From Caenimonas aquaedulcis (GTDB lineage: Bacteria; Pseudomonadota; Gammaproteobacteria; Burkholderiales; Burkholderiaceae_C), in assembly GCF_015831345.1 (NCBI RefSeq), contig NZ_JADWYS010000001.1, positions 2,322,618-2,386,617 on the forward strand: a DNA stretch of 64,000 nucleotides, read 5' to 3'. Both the position numbers and the translations under genes were made by a program. Positions within the stretch are counted from its first letter, which is position 1. Each line of letters starts with the position of its first letter. Shown here piece after piece: positions 32,802 through 41,807 of this stretch. The notes beneath the pieces are model-generated. The model did not search any database and had not been told where the DNA came from. It worked only from the letters and a program-made list of their open reading frames with translations.

Positions 32802-34210
32802 CGCCACCGGTCGCGTTCCGCATTCGCGAGATCGAGTTGTTCGAGCGGCCCGTGGTGCTGCGGCTGCCGTTCCGCTTCGGCGTGGTCACGCTCACCGAAT
32901 GCCCGCAGGCCTTCGCGCGCGCGCACATCGAATTCGCCGACGGCCGCAGCGGCTGGGGCGCGGCCGCCGAGATGATGGCGCCCAAGTGGTTCGACAAGAA
33001 CCTCGCGCTGTCCAACGAAGACAACTTCGCCCAGCTGCGCGAGGTGTTGCGCATGGCGCGCGAGGCCTACCTGTCGGACCCGGCGCCCGCCACGGCCTTC
33101 GGCCATTTCGCGCGGCACCACGACGTGCACCAGGCCGCGAGTGCGCAGCGCGGCTACAACCCCCTGCTGGCCAGCTACGGCCCCGCGCTGGTGGATCGCG
33201 CCGTGCTCGATGCGCTGTGCCGCGCGCGGGGCGTTTCCTTCTACGCGGCGATGGCGGGCAACCTGCCCGGCGTGGGAGAAGGCCGGCTGGAATTCGCGGG
33301 CCTGGACGTCGGCGGCCTCCTCGCCGCCTCGCGGCCGGCCCCGGAGATCGAGGCGCGCCATACGGTCGGCCTGCTCGATGCGATCACCGCCGCGGACCTC
33401 ACGCACCGCGTGGACGACGGCCTGCCCGAAACGCTCGAGGAAGTGATCGCGGCGTACGGCCATCGCTATTTCAAGCTGAAAGTCAACGGCCAGGTCGATG
33501 CGGACCTCGCGCGGCTCGAGGCGATCGCGTCCGCGCTGGACCGCGCGGCCCCACCGTACTTCGCCTCGCTGGACGGCAACGAGCAGTACGAGGACGCGCA
33601 GGCCGTCGCCGGACTCGTGCAGGGCATCCAGCGCCGCCCCGCGCTGGCGCGCCTGTGGCGCTCCATCCTCTTCATCGAGCAGCCCATCGCCCGCAAGACG
33701 GCGCTGGAGAAAGACCTGCGCGGCGCGCAGCTGGGCAAGCCGGTGATCATCGACGAGTCCGACGGCGAACTCGACACCTTCCTGCGCGCCCGCGCGCGCG
33801 GCTACGACGGCGTCTCCTCCAAGACCTGCAAGGGCCTGTACAAGTCCATCCTGAATGCAGCACGCTGCGCGGCGTGGAACCGGCAGGAAGGTGCGGCCCG
33901 CTACTTCATGTCCGCGGAGGACCTCACGACGCAGGCCGGGCTCTCGGTGCAGCAGGACCTGGCGCTGGTCAACCTGCTGGGCATCCGTCACGTGGAGCGC
34001 AACGGCCACCACTACGTCAACGGGATGGCCGCGCAATCGCAGCGCGAGCAGGACGCCTTCCTCGCGGCCCACCCGGATGTGTACGAGCGCAGCCACGGCG
34101 CGGTGCGGCTCGCGATCCGGGACGGCCGCATCCGCATCGCGTCGCTCGCGCGCGCCGGCTACGCGAGCGCCGCAATGCCGGACTTCGCGGCGATGCGGGT
34201 GCTCGCCTGA
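32798..34210 (+). CDS. Enolase superfamily (mandelate racemase/muconate lactonizing-type) dehydratase, divergent
   Basis: A 470-residue protein with the enolase-superfamily barrel. Candidate residues: KxK as Lys226-Leu-Lys228 (YFKLKVNG), metal-region Asp259 (SLDGNEQY), Glu294 (FIEQPI), Asp319-Glu320 (IIDESDGE) and a C-terminal lysine in SSKTCKGLYKS (Lys342/Lys345). It is about 90 residues longer than typical sugar-acid dehydratases, with an extended N-terminal capping domain. It is likely to abstract an alpha proton and eliminate water from a sugar acid. It closes the operon, and its stop abuts the convergent RTX gene with no gap. Confidence 0.82.
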   Translation: MTPPVAFRIREIELFERPVVLRLPFRFGVVTLTECPQAFARAHIEFADGRSGWGAAAEMMAPKWFDKNLALSNEDNFAQLREVLRMAREAYLSDPAPATAFGHFARHHDVHQAASAQRGYNPLLASYGPALVDRAVLDALCRARGVSFYAAMAGNLPGVGEGRLEFAGLDVGGLLAASRPAPEIEARHTVGLLDAITAADLTHRVDDGLPETLEEVIAAYGHRYFKLKVNGQVDADLARLEAIASALDRAAPPYFASLDGNEQYEDAQAVAGLVQGIQRRPALARLWRSILFIEQPIARKTALEKDLRGAQLGKPVIIDESDGELDTFLRARARGYDGVSSKTCKGLYKSILNAARCAAWNRQEGAARYFMSAEDLTTQAGLSVQQDLALVNLLGIRHVERNGHHYVNGMAAQSQREQDAFLAAHPDVYERSHGAVRLAIRDGRIRIASLARAGYASAAMPDFAAMRVLA

Positions 34211-35524
34211 TCAGGTGTATTCGAGGCCCTGCAGGATCAGGGTGTTCAACCCGATCTGCGTGGCGTTGAAGGTCGTTTCCGCGGCCAGGATGCCCAGCTG
34301 CGCCTCGGTGTAGCTGCCGTTGTCCAGCAAGGCGACATAGCCGGCGATCGTCGAGGGCGTCATCGCGCCGCCGACCACGTTGCCGTACAGCAGCGTGACG
34401 ACATCGTTGTGCGAGTGCACCGCGCCCAACCGCACGTTGAGCGCGAGCTGCATCAGCGCGTCGTAGCCCATCCCGCCGTCGGCGTACGACAGGCCGATGC
34501 CGACGTAGGCGCGATTGGTGACGGAGGGTCCGTCGAACACGGCGCCCAGGATCTTGGCCACCATGCCCGCGTTGCCGGAAAGGTCCAGCGCGACGTTCTT
34601 GTCGATGAAGTGCAGGCGCTCGACATCCAGCAGGGTGTCGATGCCTTCCTCGGGGTTCTTGTCGGTGACGGTGAAGCCCGTGTCCGTCTTGGCCAGCGTG
34701 TAGTTGAAGCGCTGCTGCAGGTACATCGCGGTGTCGATGCCGGGGCCGCCGTCCGCCGTGTCGTTGCCGTAGGCGCCGGTGAAGCTGTCGTTGCCCCCGA
34801 AGCCGTAGATGCTGTCGTTGTAGATCGTGCCGGCGAGCGAGTCGTTCGCGGCTGTCCCCGCGACGATGTTCGCGTAGGGCGACATGCGCACGGCGAAGGG
34901 CACGCCGTTCGCGAGAAGCGTGTCGCCGGAGACCACGAGGTTCGGAATGTCGCCATGGGCGTCGGAGAAGCCCCACTGCCCGTCCGTGTTGGCGAGGGTT
35001 TGCACGGCGAGCGCGCCCGAGGCCGGGTCCCACGCGTAGGTGCCCCATTCCATGCCGCTGTCGCCGGTGGGGTCCTTCGCGTGGCTGCCCTTGTCGGCCA
35101 GGAGGTAGGTGCCGTCGGCGAGGAAGGTGAAGACGAGCTTTTCGGAGCCGCCGGTCGTTTGTGCGGAGAACCAGGAGCCGACGATCGAGCCCGGTGAGGT
35201 CAAGAGGCGCGGCACCAGCACCGGGTCGTTGTCGCCCGTCAAGGTCAGGATGTCGCCCTGGACCTGCGCGCCGGTGATGTTGCCGTCCGACAGGCCCCAG
35301 GTGCCGTCGGTGTTGACGGTGAACACGAGGTTCAGCGTGCTGCTGAGCGAGTCCCAGGTGTAGGTGCCGTATTCCAGCCCGTTGAAGCCGCTCGGCTCGC
35401 GCGAGCTCGTGCCCTTGGTCGCAACCAGGAAGGTGCCGTCCGCGAGAAAGGAATAGCAGATCTGGTCCGTCCCCCCGCCGGGGTTGGATGCATACCAGCT
35501 GCCGACAATGGATCCGACTGCCAT
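34211..35524 (-). CDS. RTX-type secreted protein with tandem N-terminal repeats and DUF4214-like C-terminus
   Basis: A 437-residue protein. Two N-terminal repeats of about 105 residues share GSIVGSW(Y/F)...FLADGT(F/Y)L and (L/M)EWGTY(T/A)WD-type strands. A short RTX calcium-binding block follows (NDSIYGFGGNDSFTGAYGND, about 238-262). The C-terminal third (VAKILGAVFDGPSVTNRAYVGIGLSY... to LILQGLEYT) resembles DUF4214-type modules found in type I-secreted surface proteins. There is no N-terminal signal peptide, which fits type I secretion, but no ABC/HlyD/TolC genes are nearby. Function unknown; perhaps surface attachment. Confidence 0.72.
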   Translation of the reverse strand: MAVGSIVGSWYASNPGGGTDQICYSFLADGTFLVATKGTSSREPSGFNGLEYGTYTWDSLSSTLNLVFTVNTDGTWGLSDGNITGAQVQGDILTLTGDNDPVLVPRLLTSPGSIVGSWFSAQTTGGSEKLVFTFLADGTYLLADKGSHAKDPTGDSGMEWGTYAWDPASGALAVQTLANTDGQWGFSDAHGDIPNLVVSGDTLLANGVPFAVRMSPYANIVAGTAANDSLAGTIYNDSIYGFGGNDSFTGAYGNDTADGGPGIDTAMYLQQRFNYTLAKTDTGFTVTDKNPEEGIDTLLDVERLHFIDKNVALDLSGNAGMVAKILGAVFDGPSVTNRAYVGIGLSYADGGMGYDALMQLALNVRLGAVHSHNDVVTLLYGNVVGGAMTPSTIAGYVALLDNGSYTEAQLGILAAETTFNATQIGLNTLILQGLEYT

Positions 35525-35606
35525 GGGCCCGCTCCTCTTCGATATGGATGAGGCATCCTAACGCGGGGTGCGCGCGAGCGCCAGCGCGGTAATCCGGATG
35601 CGGCGC

Positions 35607-36614
35607 TCAGGCCACGAACTGCAGCGAGAACGCGGGCTTGCGCTCGCCGACCTGCGTGCCGCGCGCGTTGGCGATCGCCTCGCTGCGCCACGGCCGCAGT
35701 TCGTCGCGCTGGCGCGCGTCGAGCCAGCCGAGCTGGTCGAGCACCGCCACCGTCGCCGCGTTGACGGCGAGCTTGTTGCCGTCGGAGATCTTCAGCGCGA
35801 AGGCCTGTCCGCGGCTGCGGCTCGCGAAGGCCTGCATGCCGTCGGCGCCCGCCTTGGTGACCCAGTCGCCCCGGCCCGCGCGCATGAAGGCCTGGTCGCT
35901 GCGGCCGGTGCCGGAGACGAGGTCGGGATGCGCCGTCATCGCGTCGGCGAGCTGCGAGAAGCTCTCGCCGAATTCGCCGTCGGCCTCGCCGCTCGCGAGG
36001 CGCGCGTAGCCACGCGCGAGATGCGCCAGCGGCACCGCGTAGTTGGGCGCGGAGCAGCCGTCGGTGCCGGCCTTCAGGTCTTCCGGCGCGAGGCCCACCG
36101 AGCGCGCGACGTCGCGGCGGATCGCCTGCTGCAGCGGATGCCCCGGCGCGAGGTAGTTGGCCACCGGCCAGCCCTGCTGCACGCAGTGCGCGAGAAAGCC
36201 CGCGTGCTTGCCGCTGCAGTTGTTGTGCCGCTCGTCCACCACCGCGGGCGCCGGGCCGACACCCGCCTCGACGTAGTAGGGCATGTGGCAGCCGCACTGC
36301 AGCGTCTTGTAGGTCAGGCCCGATTTGTCCAGCATCGCCTCCACGTTGGCGACGTGCATCGGCTCGCCGCTGTGGCTCGCGCACATCATCGCGACGTTCT
36401 CGCGCGTGAAGCCGAAGAGCTTCGGGCCGCCGGCCTGCATGAAGGGAAGCGCCTGCAGCGCCTTGAGCGTGGAGCGCGTGAAGACCGTGCGCATCGGGTC
36501 GCCGGCGCTCGCGAGCAGGCGGCCCTGCGTATCGACCAGCGCGACGGCGCCGAAGTGCGTGGATTCCAGCGTGCCGCCGCGGTACAGCTCGATGAGGGGG
36601 ACGAGGGAAGTCAT
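35607..36614 (-). CDS. L-asparaginase, Rhizobium etli (AnsA/ReAV) type
   Basis: A 335-residue serine-dependent amidohydrolase of the asparaginase II family unrelated to E. coli AnsA/B. The two Ser-Lys tandems known from the R. etli enzyme are visible as Ser48-Lys51 (TRSTLK) and Ser80 (CASHSGE). The Zn/active-site block NNCSGKHAG has Cys133 and Lys136, with the partner cysteine in TDGCSAPN (about 187). It would hydrolyse L-asparagine to aspartate and ammonia in the cytoplasm. It is divergent from the carboxyltransferase gene, 59 bp away. Confidence 0.9.
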   Translation of the reverse strand: MTSLVPLIELYRGGTLESTHFGAVALVDTQGRLLASAGDPMRTVFTRSTLKALQALPFMQAGGPKLFGFTRENVAMMCASHSGEPMHVANVEAMLDKSGLTYKTLQCGCHMPYYVEAGVGPAPAVVDERHNNCSGKHAGFLAHCVQQGWPVANYLAPGHPLQQAIRRDVARSVGLAPEDLKAGTDGCSAPNYAVPLAHLARGYARLASGEADGEFGESFSQLADAMTAHPDLVSGTGRSDQAFMRAGRGDWVTKAGADGMQAFASRSRGQAFALKISDGNKLAVNAATVAVLDQLGWLDARQRDELRPWRSEAIANARGTQVGERKPAFSLQFVA

Positions 36615-36673
36615 GGGGGGATTATCTTCTGCGGCTTGCGCGTCCGGCCGTCAAAATTCCCGACAATCCCCTC

Positions 36674-38503
36674 ATGACTGACCTTCGCGCACCCCTGCAG
36701 GCCCAACTGGTGGAATGGCAAGTCGCGCCGGGCGCGACCGTGCGGGCGGGACAGGTCGTGGCCATCCTCGAAGCGATGAAGATGGAGCACGAAGTCCGCG
36801 CCACCGAAGATGGCGACGTCATCGAACTGTTCTTCGAGCGCGGGGACATCGTGGACGAAGGCGACGTGCTCGCGCGCCTGGCACCGGTGGCTGCGCACAA
36901 GCCGCAAGCACCGCGCGCCGACCCCGGCATGGAAACGGCGAGCGCGAACACGAATCCCCGGCCCGACCTGCAGCGCGTCATCGACCGCCACGCGCTCACG
37001 CTCGACGCCGCGCGCCCGCAGGCCGTGCAGCGCCGGCGCGAACGCGGGCAGCGCACCGCACGCGAGAACGTCGCGGACCTGTGCGATGCGGGCAGCTTCG
37101 ACGAGTACGGCGCGCTCGCCGTCGCCGCGCAGCGCAGCCGGCGCAGCGAGGACGACCTGATGCGCAACACGCCCGCGGACGGCATGGTGACGGGCGTCGG
37201 CAACATCAACGGCGCGCTCTTCGGGCCGGAGAAGTCCCGCGCCGTCGTGATGGCGTACGACGCCACCGTGCTCGCCGGCACGCAGGGCATGCGCAACCAC
37301 CAGAAGACCGACCGGATGCTGGGCCTCGCGCTGAAGAACCGCTGGCCCGTGGTGCTCTTCGCCGAGGGCGGCGGCGGAAGGCCGGGCGACACGGACATGC
37401 CGGTGGTTGCGGGCCTGCACGTCGGCACCTTCGCGGGCTACGCGCGGCTGAACGGCCAGGTGCCCGTTGTGGGCATCGTCTCCGGGCGCTGCTTCGCGGG
37501 CAACGCGGCGCTGCTCGGTTGCAGCGACGTCATCATCGCGACGGAGGACAGCAACATCGGCATGGGCGGGCCGGCCATGGTGGAGGGCGGCGGGCTGGGC
37601 AGCTTCGCGCCCGAAGCGATCGGTCCCGCGCGCGTGCAACACGGCAACGGCGTCATCGACGTCCTCGTGGCCGATGAAGCGGCGGCCGTCGCCGCGGCGC
37701 GGCAATACCTCTCCTACTTCCAGGGGCCCGTCAAGCACTTCACCGCGCCCGATCCGTTGCTCCTGCGCGACGTGGTGCCCGAAAACCGCCTGCGCGCCTA
37801 CGACACGCGCGCCGCGATGTCGGGGCTTGCGGACACCGGCTCGCTGCTCGAGCTGCGCACGGGTTTCGGCGCAGGCATCCACACCGCGCTCGCCCGCATC
37901 GAAGGCCGCCCGTTCGGGCTCCTCGCGAACAATCCGCTGCACCTGGGCGGCGCGATCGACGCGGACGCCGCGGACAAGGCCGCGCGCTTCATGCAGCTGT
38001 GCAACGCGCACGGCCTGCCGCTCGTGAGCCTGGTCGACACGCCCGGCTTCATGGTGGGGCCGGACATCGAAGCGCGCGCGCAGGTGCGCCACGTGAGCCG
38101 CATGTTCGTCGCGGCCGCCCACTTGCGCGTGCCCTACTTCTCCGTGGTGCTGCGCAAGGGCTACGGCCTGGGCGCGATGGCCATGACGGCCGGGGGCTTC
38201 CACGAACCCGACTTCATCGCGGCCTGGCCGACGGGCGAATTCGGCGCGATGGGGCTGGAAGGCGCCGTGAAACTGGGCTACCGCAAGGAGCTCGAAGCCG
38301 CCGCGCCGGGCGAAGGGCGCGACCGGCTCTACGAGCAGCTGGTGGCGCGGCAATACGACAACGGCCAGGCGCTGAACATGGCCGCCACGCTGGAGATCGA
38401 CGCGGTGATCGACCCCGCGCACACCCGGGCCTGGCTCGCGCGCGGCCTCGCCGCCGCCCGCCGCGCCCCGGGCGCCCCGGGCGCCAGCGTGGACACCTGG
38501 TAA
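36674..38503 (+). CDS. Biotin carboxyl carrier domain fused to acyl-CoA carboxyltransferase
   Basis: A 609-residue fusion. Residues 1-70 form a biotinyl domain with the biotinylated lysine Lys36 in ILEAMKMEHEV. Residues about 95-600 are a carboxyltransferase of the PccB/MccB/MmdA type, with GGGGRPGD, GRCFAGNAALLG, GMGGPAMVEGGG and the second-half LVDTPGFMVGPD and GKGYGLGAMAM motifs. It would move carboxyl from its own biotin to an acyl-CoA. No biotin carboxylase gene is adjacent, so it must borrow one encoded elsewhere. GACAAT lies 6 nt before the ATG and no ribosome-binding site is visible. Confidence 0.9.
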   Translation: MTDLRAPLQAQLVEWQVAPGATVRAGQVVAILEAMKMEHEVRATEDGDVIELFFERGDIVDEGDVLARLAPVAAHKPQAPRADPGMETASANTNPRPDLQRVIDRHALTLDAARPQAVQRRRERGQRTARENVADLCDAGSFDEYGALAVAAQRSRRSEDDLMRNTPADGMVTGVGNINGALFGPEKSRAVVMAYDATVLAGTQGMRNHQKTDRMLGLALKNRWPVVLFAEGGGGRPGDTDMPVVAGLHVGTFAGYARLNGQVPVVGIVSGRCFAGNAALLGCSDVIIATEDSNIGMGGPAMVEGGGLGSFAPEAIGPARVQHGNGVIDVLVADEAAAVAAARQYLSYFQGPVKHFTAPDPLLLRDVVPENRLRAYDTRAAMSGLADTGSLLELRTGFGAGIHTALARIEGRPFGLLANNPLHLGGAIDADAADKAARFMQLCNAHGLPLVSLVDTPGFMVGPDIEARAQVRHVSRMFVAAAHLRVPYFSVVLRKGYGLGAMAMTAGGFHEPDFIAAWPTGEFGAMGLEGAVKLGYRKELEAAAPGEGRDRLYEQLVARQYDNGQALNMAATLEIDAVIDPAHTRAWLARGLAAARRAPGAPGASVDTW

Positions 38504-38516
38504 ATCCCCGGGCATC

Positions 38517-40376
38517 ATGGGCCCCGTGGAGTTTGCCCGTCCCACCGCATCTACTCGCTCGATCGCGAAATTCTTCCTGCTGCTGATCGCAGCCTGCCTC
38601 TGCGCAGCCGCGCAGGCGGCGTCGCACGGCGCCGCGCCTTCGGTCCCCGCCATCCACCTCGCGCCGGGCGCCGGCCCTTATTCGCTCTCGGCCCTGCCGC
38701 AGGTGCTCGCGCCGCGCGGGGCGCTCACCTTCGCCGACGCCGCCGCAGGGCGGCTGGGCGGCCATCCCGAGCAGCCCGACGGCGTCACGGTGCCCTTGTC
38801 CGAGAAGGACGAGCTGTGGATCCCGCTGCGCCTGCACAACGCTTCCGACCAACCCGCGACCTGGCAATTCCAGGTGCCGCAGCCCTCGATCGATGAAGTC
38901 ACCCTGTACGAATCGCGCAACCGCCGCTGGAGCGAAAGCAGCGCCGGCGACCGCGTCCTCCAGTCGCAATGGCCGCGGCACGGGCGCTATGCGCGATTCG
39001 AGATGCGTTTCGAGCCGCGCGAGACGCGGCAGTTCGTGGTGCGCGTGCGCAATGCCGTGCCGGCGCCCGTGCCCACCCGCCTCGTGACGGATGCGGCCGG
39101 CGAGGAGGCCGAGCAGCGCGCCGGCATCGGCTTCGGTTTGGTGCTGGGCATGCTCGCCCTGCTGGTCGCGGCCTGCTTGGTGCAGGGCGTGGTCTACCGG
39201 GATTCCGCCTACCTCCTCTACGGCGCCTACGCGCTGCTGCTCGGCTTCGCCTTCTCCGCGATCTCCGGGCTCACGACGCAGTACCTCTGGGGCGACGCGA
39301 TCGAGTGGGCGGACGTCTCCAAGGCCGTCTTCCCGGTCGCGGCGGCCGGCGTGTCGGTGTGGCTCGTTCGGGCGCTGTGCCGCGTGCGCACGCGCGGCAT
39401 GACGCTGTCGAACGGCTCGGCCGTGATCGGTGGCGGCGTGATCGCGGTGGCCGTGGCATTCGCGGTGCTGGGCGTCGTCCTGCCGCCCGTGATGGCGGTG
39501 GCGATGGGCGCCGCGGCGCTCACGGTGCTCGCGATGGCGCTGTGGACCTGGCGCCGCGGCGACCCGGTGGGCCTGTGGGTCTTCATCGCGCATGCGCCCC
39601 TCATCGGGCTCACGCTGCTCGTGATGCTGCGCATGTTCGGCATCGCGCCCTTCGAGTTCGACTCCAGCGTGGCCACTTCGCTCGCCATCGGCGCGATCCT
39701 GCCGCTGCTGCTGTACGCGCTGCACCAGCGCTCGCGCGAATTCCTGGCGGTGCAGGAGCGCGCGCGGGAGATGCCGTCGATCGATCCGCTCACCGGCCTG
39801 CTCGCGCCGCGCATGTTCGCGGACCGCGTGCGTGCCGCCGTGCGCCGCTGGCAGCGCAGCCGGCACAACGCGGCGGTGCTCTACATCCGCGTCACCAACT
39901 ACCCGCGCATCCGCGAGACGCACGGAAGCGCCGCCGCCGAGCAGACGATGATCCGCGCGGCGATCCGCCTGCAGGGCCTCATGCCGGACGCCGACTGCAT
40001 CGGGCGCGTGAGCGAGAACACCATCGGCCTGATCGTGGAGACCGTCACGATGCGCGCCGCGCTGATGGAGCGCGCGTCGCGGCTCGTCGCGCACGGCCTC
40101 ATGCCGCTGAAGGACCTGGTGCCGGAGATCATCCTGAACCTGCACGTGGTGGGCAACGTGCTGTCGGAAAACCCGCTGGAAGCCCCGGCCCTGCAACAGG
40201 CGCTGGAAAACGACCTCGCATCGATGTCCGCGCGCACGCGCCGGCCGATCCGTTTCCTGGAGGCCGGCGTGAGCCGGGCGGCGGAGGCCGAGGCGGACGA
40301 CCAGGAGCTCGAAGCCCCGACCCAGATGCTGGGCGGCACCGCCGACTCCTGGGCCCAGTCCGTGCCGAATCGCTGA
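38517..40376 (+). CDS. 7TMR-DISM membrane sensor with degenerate GGDEF domain
   Basis: A 619-residue inner-membrane protein. Signal/anchor (about 16-36), periplasmic 7TMR-DISM extracellular domain (about 45-190), seven transmembrane helices (about 202-405), then a GGDEF-like domain starting IDPLTGLLAPRMF (about 422). The catalytic GGDEF motif is replaced by RVSEN (about 497-501), so diguanylate cyclase activity is not expected. It may bind nucleotide or act as a signalling adaptor. It ends 3 nt before the GNAT gene. The start has no good ribosome-binding site; GTG starts a few codons in are possible. Confidence 0.8.
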   Translation: MGPVEFARPTASTRSIAKFFLLLIAACLCAAAQAASHGAAPSVPAIHLAPGAGPYSLSALPQVLAPRGALTFADAAAGRLGGHPEQPDGVTVPLSEKDELWIPLRLHNASDQPATWQFQVPQPSIDEVTLYESRNRRWSESSAGDRVLQSQWPRHGRYARFEMRFEPRETRQFVVRVRNAVPAPVPTRLVTDAAGEEAEQRAGIGFGLVLGMLALLVAACLVQGVVYRDSAYLLYGAYALLLGFAFSAISGLTTQYLWGDAIEWADVSKAVFPVAAAGVSVWLVRALCRVRTRGMTLSNGSAVIGGGVIAVAVAFAVLGVVLPPVMAVAMGAAALTVLAMALWTWRRGDPVGLWVFIAHAPLIGLTLLVMLRMFGIAPFEFDSSVATSLAIGAILPLLLYALHQRSREFLAVQERAREMPSIDPLTGLLAPRMFADRVRAAVRRWQRSRHNAAVLYIRVTNYPRIRETHGSAAAEQTMIRAAIRLQGLMPDADCIGRVSENTIGLIVETVTMRAALMERASRLVAHGLMPLKDLVPEIILNLHVVGNVLSENPLEAPALQQALENDLASMSARTRRPIRFLEAGVSRAAEAEADDQELEAPTQMLGGTADSWAQSVPNR

Positions 40377-40379
40377 AGC

Positions 40380-41123
40380 ATGGGTGCAGACGACATCGCC
40401 GCCATCGAGCGCGCCACCGTCGCCGCCGTGTCGCCGACCGCGCAGGAGGAACTCGCAGGCTGGCTGCTGCCCTTCGACGCGGGCGTCGTCAACCGCGCGA
40501 AGAGCGCCGTGCCGTTGTCGCACGACCCCCCGGCGCTGGACCTGATCGCAGCCATCGAGTCGCGCTACCTCGAGCGCGGGATGCGTCCCTTGCTGCGGCT
40601 GCCCGCCGTGGCGGCTTTCGACGCCTGCCGCGACGCCCTGGCCCGGCGCGGCTGGGCGGAAACCGGCAAGCCGGTGCACGTCCAGGTCGCCCCTGCCGCG
40701 GGCGTGCGCGCATTCACGCGCGAGCCGCCGGCGGACACCGATTCGCGGCCGGACCCGGGGTGGGCGTCGGTCTTCCTGGGCGAGGGGTTCGACCCCGTGG
40801 CGGGCGCCAGCCGCGTCGCGATCCTGAGCCGGGCGCCGGACGCGCTCTTCGCGAGCGTGCGCGAAAACGACGACACTGTCGCAGCCGGCATGGGCGCATA
40901 CAGCCACGGATGGGCGAGCGTCCACGGCATGCGCACCGCGCAGCGCTGCAGGGGCCGCGGCCTGGCGGGCCGCGTGCTCGCCGCGCTGGCCCATGGCGCG
41001 CTCGCGCGCGGCATGGAGCGCATGTTCCTGCAGGTCGAAGCCGGCAACGATGCGGCGATTTCACTTTACCGCCGCGCGGGGTTTGCCACCGCGTGGAACT
41101 ACAGCTACTGGACCCCCCGATGA
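40380..41123 (+). CDS. GNAT family N-acetyltransferase
   Basis: A 247-residue protein. The C-terminal half (about 130-247) is a GNAT fold with the acetyl-CoA loop RTAQRCRGRGLAGRVLAAL and the closing NDAAISLYRRAGFATAWNYSYW. The N-terminal half is a divergent second domain (EELAGWLLPFDAGVVNRAKS), a two-domain architecture seen in a family of GNATs of unknown substrate. It follows the 7TM gene by 3 nt, and its stop overlaps the next GNAT start (ATGA). Confidence 0.85.
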   Translation: MGADDIAAIERATVAAVSPTAQEELAGWLLPFDAGVVNRAKSAVPLSHDPPALDLIAAIESRYLERGMRPLLRLPAVAAFDACRDALARRGWAETGKPVHVQVAPAAGVRAFTREPPADTDSRPDPGWASVFLGEGFDPVAGASRVAILSRAPDALFASVRENDDTVAAGMGAYSHGWASVHGMRTAQRCRGRGLAGRVLAALAHGALARGMERMFLQVEAGNDAAISLYRRAGFATAWNYSYWTPR

Positions 41124-41599
41124 ATGCACCCCTCCACATCCGCAAGGCCCAGCCCCGCGATGCAGACACCATCGCCACCTTCAACGCCGCGATGGCGCTG
41201 GAAACCGAACACAAGCACCTCCTGCCCGAGCGGATCGGCGCCGGGGTGAGGCGGCTGCTGGGCGACCCCTCCCTGGGTTTCTACGTGGTGGCGGAGCGCG
41301 CCGGTGACGTCGTGGGCTGCCTGCTGGTCACCAACGAATGGAGCGACTGGCGCAACGGCCTCTTCTGGTGGATCCAGAGCGTCTACGTGGCCGAAAACGC
41401 GCGCCGCCAGGGCGTGTACCGCGCCATGTACGACCACATCCGCGAACTCGCCAGGGCCGACCCGGGCATCTGCGGCTTCCGGCTCTACGTGGAAAAGGAC
41501 AACGCCCCCGCCCAGCGCACCTACCGGTCACTGGGGATGGCCGCGACGGACTACCTGATCTTCGAGGAATTGAAGCCGGGGGTGAAGTACTTCGCCTGA
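41120..41599 (+). CDS. GNAT family N-acetyltransferase
   Basis: A 159-residue single-domain acetyltransferase. LHIRKAQPRDADTIATFN is the usual beta1-alpha1 opening. Acetyl-CoA binding is at VYVAENARRQGVYRAMYDHI, and LYVEKDNAPAQRTYRSLGM is the C-terminal signature. The substrate is unknown. It is translationally coupled to the preceding GNAT and is the end of the unit that begins at 36674. Confidence 0.9.
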   Translation: MNAPLHIRKAQPRDADTIATFNAAMALETEHKHLLPERIGAGVRRLLGDPSLGFYVVAERAGDVVGCLLVTNEWSDWRNGLFWWIQSVYVAENARRQGVYRAMYDHIRELARADPGICGFRLYVEKDNAPAQRTYRSLGMAATDYLIFEELKPGVKYFA

Positions 41600-41726
41600 G
41601 GGGGCGATCTTCGCAAAAAACCCTCCAGGTACCCAAACGGCCCGGTTTATCCCGTCCGCCGGCATCCTGTCGCTTCCGCAGGCGGTTCGTCGCAAAATAG
41701 ATGCCTTTCCGCCGGGGCGTGCGTAC

Positions 41727-41752
41727 AGTCCGCCCCTGGCGCGGGCGGGACT
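41727..41752. promoter_or_regulatory. Hairpin in the leader of the RND efflux operon
   Basis: The 208-bp gap before the adaptor gene contains AGTCCGCCC and GGGCGGGACT as inverted arms (one bulged base, loop CTGGCGC). There is no T run after it on either strand, so it is not an obvious terminator. No convincing promoter was found in the gap. Confidence 0.35.
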
Positions 41753-41807
41753 CCAAAACAGGCCCTCCGCTATCTACACAGAGGTCAAAAACCTGGAGGG
41801 GTTCGAC

